From: Chloroflexota bacterium
Lineage (GTDB): Bacteria > Chloroflexota > Anaerolineae > Anaerolineales > Villigracilaceae
Direction: 5' to 3'
NCBI GenBank assembly: GCA_016875755.1
Contig: VGOX01000142.1
Coordinates: 1 to 6,321 of the forward strand
DNA length: 6,321 nucleotides
Shown here: positions 1 through 5,028 of the stretch, in pieces
Layout of the letters: each line of letters starts with the position of its first letter
How positions within the stretch are numbered: the first letter of the stretch is position 1
Position numbers and translations under genes: made by a program
The notes under the pieces: model-generated
Databases searched by the model: none
What the model was told of the DNA's origin: nothing
Seen by the model: the letters and a program-made list of their open reading frames with translations, nothing else

Positions 1-100
1 CGACCCGTTCAATAAAACCTGCCTGCTCAACGGCGTGGACGAACTCGGCTATATCATGGGGTTCGATAAGGAAATAGCGGCGTACGAAAGCCGACCATAG
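1..100 (+). CDS. leuD: 3-isopropylmalate dehydratase small subunit, C-terminal end only
   Basis: The reading frame enters from before the window and ends at TAG 98-100, leaving 32 visible residues. The string CLLNGVDELGYIMGF followed by KEIAAYE matches the usual C-terminal end of LeuD, the swivel-domain subunit that pairs with the Fe-S subunit LeuC. LeuCD isomerises 2-isopropylmalate to 3-isopropylmalate in the cytoplasm, and in citramalate-using organisms the same or a paralogous pair isomerises citramalate. The location directly ahead of cimA and leuB supports the call. The last two sense codons and the stop lie inside a heptad repeat that starts at 93, so the final Arg-Pro and the TAG are supplied by repeat sequence. 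Catalytic residues are outside the window. A homoaconitase-type small subunit is an alternative that the short fragment cannot strictly exclude. Confidence 0.85.
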   Translation, partial: DPFNKTCLLNGVDELGYIMGFDKEIAAYESRP

Positions 101-139
101 ACCGCAGACGATGGACGATATGGTCTATCGTCCATCGTC
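93..139. repeat. Palindromic GAC-heptad repeat, copy 1
   Basis: Left-arm units of 7 bp run head to tail: GACCATA (93-99), GACCGCA (100-106), GACGATG (107-113), GACGATA (114-120). After a short centre the reverse-complement units follow: TATCGTC (126-132) and CATCGTC (133-139), with TATGGTC (119-125) bridging the centre. Positions 107-120 and 126-139 form a perfect 14-bp inverted repeat with a 5-nt loop. The repeat overlaps the leuD stop and ends a few bases before the presumed cimA ribosome-binding site. Two relatives lie at 2833-2898 and 3854-3914. There is no T-run after the stem, so it does not look like an intrinsic terminator. It may act as an RNA hairpin or as a REP-like dispersed element; function is unknown. 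Confidence 0.85.
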
Positions 140-152
140 AGATAGAGAATGC

Positions 153-1709
153 ATGACAAAGATTCAGATATACGACACCACCCTGCGTGATGGGACACAA
201 TCCGAAGGCTTCAATCTTTCGGCGAATGATAAAGTCCGCGTGGCGCAAAAATTAGATGAGTTCGGCGTATCCTTCATTGAAGGCGGCTGGCCCGGCTCGA
301 ACCCTAAAGATGTGGAGTTCTTCGAGCGCGCCCGCGACATGCAGTGGAAGAATGCTCTCATCACGGCATTCGGCTCCACATGCCGCATCAAAGGCGGACC
401 CGAAGACGATGCCAACATCAAAGCCCTGCTCGATTCGCAAACCCCCGTCTGCACCATCTTCGGCAAGACATGGACATTGCATGTGACCGAAGTGCTGCAA
501 ACCACGTATGAAGACAACCTGCGTATCATCGAAGATTCGGTTGCTTACCTAAAAGCCAATGGCAAACGCGTCATTTACGATGCCGAACATTTCTTCGACG
601 GTTACAAAGCGGATTCGTCTTACGCGCTCGAAACTCTGAAAGCTGCTATTCGCGGCGGCGCGGAGATGGTTGTACTGTGTGATACCAACGGTGGCTCCAT
701 GCCTTGGGATGTAGGATCAATTATCGGCGGAGTCAAAGAGGCGATTTCTCATCCGTTTGGCATTCATCCGCATAACGATTCAGAGACGGCTCTCATCAAT
801 GCACTGACTGCCGTGCGTGCAGGCGCAGTGCAAGTGCAGGGAACCATCAACGGGGTGGGGGAACGCTGCGGTAATGTGAACCTGTGCTCGGTGGTGGCAA
901 ACCTCGAACTCAAAATGGGTTACCAATGTCTGCCCAAGGGCAACATCCAGCACTTATATGACCTGTCTCATTTTGTGGCAGAAGTCGCCAACCTCACGCC
1001 TGATGAGCATTTGCCTTTTGTGGGGAAGTCCGCTTTTGCGCACAAAGGCGGGGTGCATGTGGCAGCCATGCGACGCTCGCCACAGTCCTACCAGCATGTG
1101 GAGCCTGAACTCGTCGGCAACAAGATGCGTGTCGTCGTGTCGGATTTATCAGGGCGCGGCAACCTGCTCAGCAAAGCCGAAGAACACGGCGTGGAAGTGG
1201 AAGGCACCGAAGTTGTACCCGTGCTCAACGAGATCAAGGAACTTGAATCGCGTGGGTTCTCCTTTGAAGCCGCCGAAGCCTCAGTTGCCATCATGCTCAA
1301 ACGGCAGGAATATGGTTACAAACCGCCATTTGAGTTGATCGATTTTTTTGTCAATGTGGAGCATCGTGACAAACGCGGCATCTTTGCTGAAGCAACCGTC
1401 AAAGTGCGCGTGCAAGGTGAAGTGCTGCACACCGCCGCCGAAGGTAATGGTCCCGTCAATGCGCTCGACCTTGCCTTACGCAAAGCGTTGAAGGATTATT
1501 ACCCGCAAATCAATAACTTCACGCTGTCCGATTACAAAGTCCGCATTCTCGATTCGGATCATGGCACCGAAGCCATCACCCGCGTGCTAATCGACACGCG
1601 CAATTCCACCTCCCGCTGGAGTACCGTCGGCGCTGGCACGAATATTATCGAAGCCTCATGGCGTGCGCTGGCGGATTCAGTGGAATACGGGTTGATGGTG
1701 GCGCATTAA
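153..1709 (+). CDS. cimA: (R)-citramalate synthase
   Basis: This gene encodes 518 residues and condenses pyruvate with acetyl-CoA to (R)-citramalate, the first step of the threonine-independent route to isoleucine. It has the TIM-barrel catalytic domain of the isopropylmalate/homocitrate synthase family: YDTTLRDGTQ at 7-16 (Arg12 and the metal ligand Asp13), metal-binding HPHND at about 205-209 and GERCGN at about 236-241. GGWPGSNPKDVEFF near 44-57 and YDAEHFFDGYKA near 142-153 are typical of the citramalate synthase subgroup rather than of LeuA. Residues from about 390 to the end look like the LeuA-type allosteric domain that usually binds the feedback inhibitor, with HTAAEGNGPVNALD inside it. 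ATG 153 is chosen because MTKIQIYDTTLRD is the normal N-terminus. An in-frame ATG at 111 would add 14 residues encoded by the heptad repeat. The ribosome site (AGAGAA, 144-149) is weak and close. LeuA is the main alternative, less likely. Confidence 0.9.
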   Translation: MTKIQIYDTTLRDGTQSEGFNLSANDKVRVAQKLDEFGVSFIEGGWPGSNPKDVEFFERARDMQWKNALITAFGSTCRIKGGPEDDANIKALLDSQTPVCTIFGKTWTLHVTEVLQTTYEDNLRIIEDSVAYLKANGKRVIYDAEHFFDGYKADSSYALETLKAAIRGGAEMVVLCDTNGGSMPWDVGSIIGGVKEAISHPFGIHPHNDSETALINALTAVRAGAVQVQGTINGVGERCGNVNLCSVVANLELKMGYQCLPKGNIQHLYDLSHFVAEVANLTPDEHLPFVGKSAFAHKGGVHVAAMRRSPQSYQHVEPELVGNKMRVVVSDLSGRGNLLSKAEEHGVEVEGTEVVPVLNEIKELESRGFSFEAAEASVAIMLKRQEYGYKPPFELIDFFVNVEHRDKRGIFAEATVKVRVQGEVLHTAAEGNGPVNALDLALRKALKDYYPQINNFTLSDYKVRILDSDHGTEAITRVLIDTRNSTSRWSTVGAGTNIIEASWRALADSVEYGLMVAH

Positions 1710-1715
1710 TAAATT

Positions 1716-1744
1716 GTAGGGGCACAGCGCCGCTATGCCCCTAC
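1716..1744. repeat. GTAGGGGCA palindrome between cimA and leuB
   Basis: GTAGGGGCA (1716-1724) and TGCCCCTAC (1736-1744) are perfect 9-bp inverted arms. The 11-nt centre holds a smaller inverted pair, AGCG (1726-1729) and CGCT (1731-1734), so almost the whole 29-bp element is self-complementary. It sits 6 bp after the cimA stop and fills most of the 48-bp spacer. No T-run follows, so termination is unlikely. Similar GTAGGGGC palindromes are, as I recall, scattered through many bacterial genomes, but this was not checked. It differs in sequence from the GAC-heptad repeats in the other spacers. An mRNA hairpin just upstream of the leuB ribosome site is the visible consequence. Confidence 0.85.
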
Positions 1745-1757
1745 GGAATGGAATTAT

Positions 1758-2840
1758 ATGAACTTCAAAATCACCCTCCTCCCCGGCGACGGCATTGGAC
1801 CCGAAGTAGTCGGCGAAGCCGTGCGCGTGCTGGAAACCGTCGCCAGCAAATACAAGCACACCTTCGATTTTCAAGAACGCCTGATGGGCGGCTGTTCCAT
1901 TGACAAATATGGTTCGTCGCTCACCGACGAAACCCTTGCAGATTGCGTCGCATCCGATGCCGTGCTGCTTGGCGCTGTCGGTGGACCGAAATGGGACGAC
2001 CCCAAAGCCAAAGACCGCCCCGAGCGCGGATTGCTTGCCTTGCGCAAAGGGCTGGGCGTTTTTGCCAACTTGCGCCCGATCAAAGTCCACCCCGCCCTCA
2101 TGGAGTGGTCGCCGCTCAAGCCCGAAAAACTGCAAGGCGTGGATATTCTCGTCATCCGCGAACTGACAGGCGGTTTATACTTCGGCTTCCCGAAAGGGCG
2201 GGATGTCAAGGACGGACGCGAACGCGCGGTGGATACGCTCGAATATTACGATTACGAAATCCGCCGCATCATGAACCTTGCTTTTGAACTTGCAAAAGGA
2301 CGCAGGAAAAAGGTCACCTCGGTGGATAAGGCAAACGTATTGGAATCATCCCGACTATGGCGGCAGATCGCCTCTTCCATCGGGACGGAGAATCCTGACA
2401 TCGAGCTTGAGCATACGCTGGTAGATACCGCCGCAATGAAGTTGATCACGGGACCCGCATGGATGGATGTGGTTGTCACCGAAAACATGTTCGGCGATAT
2501 TCTCACGGATGAAGCGTCTGTGCTGGCAGGGTCGATGGGGATGTTGCCCTCTGCCAGTTTGGGCGAAGCAGGCTCCAAGTCCGGCAGCGAAGCGCGGATG
2601 GGTCTTTACGAACCGATCCACGGCTCGGCTCCCGACATCGCAGGCAAGGGCATTGCCAATCCAATTGGTACGATCCTTTCCACGGCGATGATGTTGCGTC
2701 ATTCCTTTAATCTGGAATCCGAAGCAGCAGCGATTGAAAAAGCCGTAGATGAAACCATCATTGCAGGGTCGCGCACTGCCGACATCGGTGGAAAACTTAA
2801 CACCCGTCAAATGGCGGAAGAGATTATAAAAAGACTATAG
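1758..2840 (+). CDS. leuB: 3-isopropylmalate dehydrogenase
   Basis: The 360-residue product is full length for this family. It oxidises and decarboxylates 3-isopropylmalate to 2-oxoisocaproate with NAD+, and in the citramalate route the equivalent enzyme makes 2-oxobutyrate from 3-methylmalate. LLPGDGIGPEVV is at 7-18. Substrate-binding arginines are Arg96 (LLALRK), Arg106 (NLRP) and Arg134 (RELTGG), with catalytic Tyr141 and Lys191 (DKANVLE). Metal-binding aspartates are Asp223, Asp247 and Asp251 in VDTAAM and FGDILTDEAS. HGSAPDIAGKGIANP at 288-302 forms the NAD adenosine site. LLALRKGLGVFANLRPI distinguishes it from isocitrate dehydrogenase; tartrate dehydrogenase is a remote alternative. 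The ribosome site is only a weak GGAA just after the GTAGGGGCA palindrome, so translation may depend on how that hairpin folds. The last three codons and the TAG stop are shared with heptad repeat copy 2, which begins at 2833. Confidence 0.96.
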   Translation: MNFKITLLPGDGIGPEVVGEAVRVLETVASKYKHTFDFQERLMGGCSIDKYGSSLTDETLADCVASDAVLLGAVGGPKWDDPKAKDRPERGLLALRKGLGVFANLRPIKVHPALMEWSPLKPEKLQGVDILVIRELTGGLYFGFPKGRDVKDGRERAVDTLEYYDYEIRRIMNLAFELAKGRRKKVTSVDKANVLESSRLWRQIASSIGTENPDIELEHTLVDTAAMKLITGPAWMDVVVTENMFGDILTDEASVLAGSMGMLPSASLGEAGSKSGSEARMGLYEPIHGSAPDIAGKGIANPIGTILSTAMMLRHSFNLESEAAAIEKAVDETIIAGSRTADIGGKLNTRQMAEEIIKRL

Positions 2841-2898
2841 ACAATGGACAATGGACGATAGATCACATGCAGTGGTCCATCGTCTACGGTCTGCCGTC
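2833..2898. repeat. Palindromic GAC-heptad repeat, copy 2
   Basis: Left-arm units are GACTATA (2833-2839), GACAATG (2840-2846), GACAATG (2847-2853), GACGATA (2854-2860) and the degenerate GATCACA (2861-2867). Right-arm units are AGTGGTC (2871-2877), CATCGTC (2878-2884), TACGGTC (2885-2891) and TGCCGTC (2892-2898). Folded on itself, each left GAC faces a right GTC in register, while the inner four bases of the heptads pair imperfectly; the apex GATCAC/GTGGTC pairs with one G-T wobble. The first unit begins inside leuB and contributes its TAG stop. The element fills most of the leuB-ilvE spacer and ends 8 bp before the AAGGAG of ilvE. Function is unknown. Confidence 0.82.
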
Positions 2899-2923
2899 AA
2901 AATAAAAAGGAGAATGAAAAGTT

Positions 2924-3844
2924 ATGGGCATGGAATCGAAGTTTATTTGGAAGAATGGCGAGATGGTGCCGTTCGAACAGGCGACGCTGCACTTTTTGAC
3001 ACCCGCCTTACATTATGGCGCGGCTGTATTTGAGGGTATCCGCGCCTACAATACGCCAAAGGGACCTGCCGTCTTCCGCCTGCGCGAACATGTGGAGCGG
3101 TTATTCGCCTCTGCGCGGGTGCTCGGTTTTCGTGAATTTCCGTGGAATGTGGAAGATTTGATGAAGGCGCACAAGGATACCGTGCGCGTGAATGGTTTCT
3201 CAGATTGCTACATCCGCCCATTGATCTATTTGGATGGCGGCGGCTGGAATTTGAACGTGGACTATGGCAAACCGTCCCTGATGATCGCTGTCTGGGAATG
3301 GGCAAATTACCTCGGGGAAGATGCGCTGGCGAAAGGCATCCGTGCAAATATTTCATCGTTCACACGTCATCACCCCAATGTGATGATGACCAAGGCAAAG
3401 ATCTCTGGGAATTATGCCAACAGCATTTTTGCCAAGACCGAGTCGGAGCGGCTTGGTTTTCAAGAAGCCATCATGCTCGATCCGCAGGGATATATCGCAG
3501 AATGTACGGGCGAAAACCTGTTCATTGTTCGCAACGGGAAGATCTACACACCGTCCACTGCGCCTGTGTTGGAGGGTATTACCCGTCACTCACTGGTGAC
3601 GATCGCCAATGACTTGGGCTACGAAGTGAAGGAACAGCCCATTTCCCGTGACCAACTTTACATTGCAGACGAGGTCTTCGTGTGCGGTACTGCGGCGGAA
3701 GTGATCGGCTTGAGCGAAATTGACTATCGCAAGATTGGCGACGGGCGCACGGGTCCCATCACGTGCAAGATTCAAGAGGTGTATCACGACGCAATTCGCG
3801 GCAAGGTGGCGAAGTACGAGGCGTGGTGTGATTACGTGGGGTAG
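2924..3844 (+). CDS. ilvE: Branched-chain amino acid aminotransferase (PLP fold type IV)
   Basis: This 306-residue enzyme transfers an amino group from glutamate to the 2-oxo acids of leucine, isoleucine and valine, or the reverse, using pyridoxal phosphate. HYGAAVFEGIRAY (30-42) is the class IV N-terminal signature. Lys159 in TKAKISGNY is the predicted Schiff-base lysine, Glu193 in AECTGENLF the residue facing the cofactor ring nitrogen, and GIT (218-220) and GTAAE (255-259) the phosphate-binding loops. The length agrees with bacterial IlvE. D-amino acid transaminase and aminodeoxychorismate lyase share the fold, but the close match to IlvE motifs and the leuD-cimA-leuB context favour BCAT. 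AAGGAG at 2907-2912 lies 11 nt before ATG 2924; ATG 2930 in the same frame is a possible alternative start. Heptad repeats flank the gene on both sides. Confidence 0.95.
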   Translation: MGMESKFIWKNGEMVPFEQATLHFLTPALHYGAAVFEGIRAYNTPKGPAVFRLREHVERLFASARVLGFREFPWNVEDLMKAHKDTVRVNGFSDCYIRPLIYLDGGGWNLNVDYGKPSLMIAVWEWANYLGEDALAKGIRANISSFTRHHPNVMMTKAKISGNYANSIFAKTESERLGFQEAIMLDPQGYIAECTGENLFIVRNGKIYTPSTAPVLEGITRHSLVTIANDLGYEVKEQPISRDQLYIADEVFVCGTAAEVIGLSEIDYRKIGDGRTGPITCKIQEVYHDAIRGKVAKYEAWCDYVG

Positions 3845-3853
3845 GGGATAACT

Positions 3854-3914
3854 GACCGCAGACCATTGACGATGGACAATGGAAGGCAGGTTTTATGGTC
3901 TGTCGTCCATCGTC
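3854..3914. repeat. Palindromic GAC-heptad repeat, copy 3
   Basis: Left-arm units are GACCGCA (3854-3860), GACCATT (3861-3867), GACGATG (3868-3874), GACAATG (3875-3881) and a degenerate GAAGGCA (3882-3888). After a short centre come TATGGTC (3894-3900), TGTCGTC (3901-3907) and CATCGTC (3908-3914). GACGATG pairs perfectly with CATCGTC, and the next heptad pair matches in the GAC/GTC part. The right arm (3894-3918) matches copy 1 (119-143) with two differences in 25 positions. The left arm resembles copy 1 with one extra heptad, GACCATT, inserted. The element starts 9 bp after the ilvE stop and ends 9 bp before an extended -10 promoter box. No T-run follows the stem, so ilvE transcription is not clearly terminated here. 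Confidence 0.83.
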
Positions 3915-3923
3915 TGATTCTTG

Positions 3924-3932
3924 TGTTATAAT
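3924..3932 (+). promoter_or_regulatory. Extended -10 promoter for rpsB-tsf
   Basis: TGTTATAAT carries a perfect TATAAT (3927-3932) preceded by the TGn extension. At the correct distance upstream there is no good -35 box; the bases there (around 3904-3909) belong to the right arm of heptad repeat copy 3. Extended -10 promoters can work without a strong -35. Transcription would start near 3939, giving a leader of about 145 nt before rpsB. This is a sequence-based prediction with no other candidate of similar quality in the spacer. Confidence 0.65.
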
Positions 3933-3939
3933 CCCGCCG

Positions 3940-4085
3940 CCCTGAATCCTTTGATTACCCTCAGGATGGGGCACATTCTGCTTGGGACGGGCAACAAGCG
4001 TCCCTGAGCGGGTTATCATCCCCGCTAAACTCATTCCGCTCCGCACCTGTTATTGCGTGTTGGAGAGCGGAACACTAGGAGTAAC
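3940..4085 (+). promoter_or_regulatory. Structured 5' leader of rpsB
   Basis: Several inverted pairs lie between the predicted transcription start and the rpsB ATG: CCTGA/TCAGG (3941-3945, 3961-3965) with the competing ATCCT/AGGAT (3946-3950, 3963-3967), GGGACG/CGTCCC (3984-3989, 3999-4004), AGCGGG/CCCGCT (4007-4012, 4021-4026), and TTCCGCTC/GAGCGGAA (4034-4041, 4065-4072) enclosing CGCA/TGCG. The last stem ends 5 nt before the AGGAG ribosome site. Ribosomal protein S2 represses its own mRNA through the leader in E. coli, so this region could be the target of such control here. That role is inference; I do not recognise it as a named RNA family, and short stems can occur by chance. Confidence 0.45.
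4077..4081 (+). promoter_or_regulatory. Ribosome-binding site of rpsB
   Basis: AGGAG sits 4 nt before ATG 4086. It decides the start: the same frame stays open upstream to a TTG at 4053, but that would put this site inside the coding region and add an atypical 11-residue extension ahead of the normal MATISMKALLESGVHFGH. Confidence 0.85.
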
Positions 4086-4994
4086 ATGGCTACTATTTCC
4101 ATGAAAGCCCTGCTTGAAAGCGGCGTCCATTTCGGTCACCGCACCAACAAGTGGGATCCCCGTATGAAACCGTACATCTTCACCGAACGTAACGGCATTC
4201 ATATTCTCGACCTTCAGCAAACCGTCAAATTGGCGAACAATGCCTATGCGGTCATCCGTGATACGGTTGCCAATGGCGGCACCGTTCTGTTCGTCGGCAC
4301 CAAGCGTCAGGCACAGGAAACTGTAGCAGAAGAAGCTGCCCGCTGTGGCATGCCCTATGTCACCGAACGCTGGATGGGCGGCATGCTCACCAACTGGAAT
4401 ACCATGAACAAGCGCATCCAGGAATTGGAACGCCTCGAAAAACTGCGTGACAGTGGCGACATCAACCGCCTCACCAAAAAGGAAGGCTTACTCATCGAAC
4501 GCGACATTACCCGCCTTTCGACTAGTCTTTCTGGCGCCCGTATTATGAAGCGCGTTCCTGACCTGCTCTTCATTGTGGATGTGGGCCGCGAAGACTCCGC
4601 AGTCCGCGAAGCCAACCTGCTCAATATTCCGATCGTTGCTCTGGTGGATACCAACTGCAACCCGCAGGATATTGACTACGTCATTCCCTCCAATGATGAC
4701 GCCATCCGTGCGATCAAATTGCTCGTCTCCAAGATGGCAGATGCCGTGCTCGAAGGCAAAGCCATGCGCAAGGACGATGCCCCCGAAGAAGCAAAAGATG
4801 TCAAGGTCGAAGGCAAATCCAAGGGACGCCCCGCTCGCCAGCCGATGGCGGAAACAGACGAGAGCGTGGGTGAAGATGCCCTGCTCGGTGAAGCCACCCT
4901 TGCCAAGTTAAACGTCACCCGCAAAGTGGAAGATACCCCCGCAGAAGCGGCTGCTCCCGAAGCGCCCAAGAGCGAAGAAACTGCTGCTGAGTAA
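4086..4994 (+). CDS. rpsB: 30S ribosomal protein S2
   Basis: The 302-residue product is a structural protein of the small ribosomal subunit, needed for S1 association and initiation in many bacteria. LLESGVHFGHRTNKWDPRMKPYIF (9-32) is the conserved N-terminal core, RWMGGMLTNW (95-104) an S2 signature region, and PIVALVDTNCNPQDIDYVIP (182-201) with SNDDAIRAI the second signature. The conserved fold ends near residue 225. About 75 further residues form a low-complexity tail: first charged and Lys/Arg-containing (GKSKGRPARQ), then acidic and Ala/Pro/Glu-rich to the end. E. coli S2 has about 241 residues, so the tail explains the extra length. It is followed by tsf after 34 nt, the standard arrangement, and both are likely co-transcribed from the promoter near 3927. 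Confidence 0.98.
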   Translation: MATISMKALLESGVHFGHRTNKWDPRMKPYIFTERNGIHILDLQQTVKLANNAYAVIRDTVANGGTVLFVGTKRQAQETVAEEAARCGMPYVTERWMGGMLTNWNTMNKRIQELERLEKLRDSGDINRLTKKEGLLIERDITRLSTSLSGARIMKRVPDLLFIVDVGREDSAVREANLLNIPIVALVDTNCNPQDIDYVIPSNDDAIRAIKLLVSKMADAVLEGKAMRKDDAPEEAKDVKVEGKSKGRPARQPMAETDESVGEDALLGEATLAKLNVTRKVEDTPAEAAAPEAPKSEETAAE

Positions 4995-5028
4995 GACCCA
5001 AACCGAAGATTGTATTAAGGATAGTGAA

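Noticed and set aside
1677..2135. 152-codon open frame on the - strand inside leuB
   Set aside because: It is antisense to a well-conserved leuB frame, matches no family that I recognise, and open antisense frames are common at this GC content.
2851..3033. 60-codon + strand frame starting in repeat copy 2 and running into ilvE
   Set aside because: It begins in repeat sequence with no ribosome site and runs out of frame through conserved ilvE codons.
93..3914. The three heptad repeats as CRISPR repeats
   Set aside because: They are kilobases apart with whole genes between them, are internally palindromic and differ in length; there are no regular spacers and no cas genes.
3868..3914. Heptad copy 3 as the terminator of the amino acid operon
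   Set aside because: No T-run follows the right arm; the sequence continues directly into the extended -10 box.
3759..4046. 95-codon - strand frame covering the ilvE-rpsB spacer
   Set aside because: It crosses the heptad repeat, the promoter and the leader, with no recognisable protein motif; better explained as chance.
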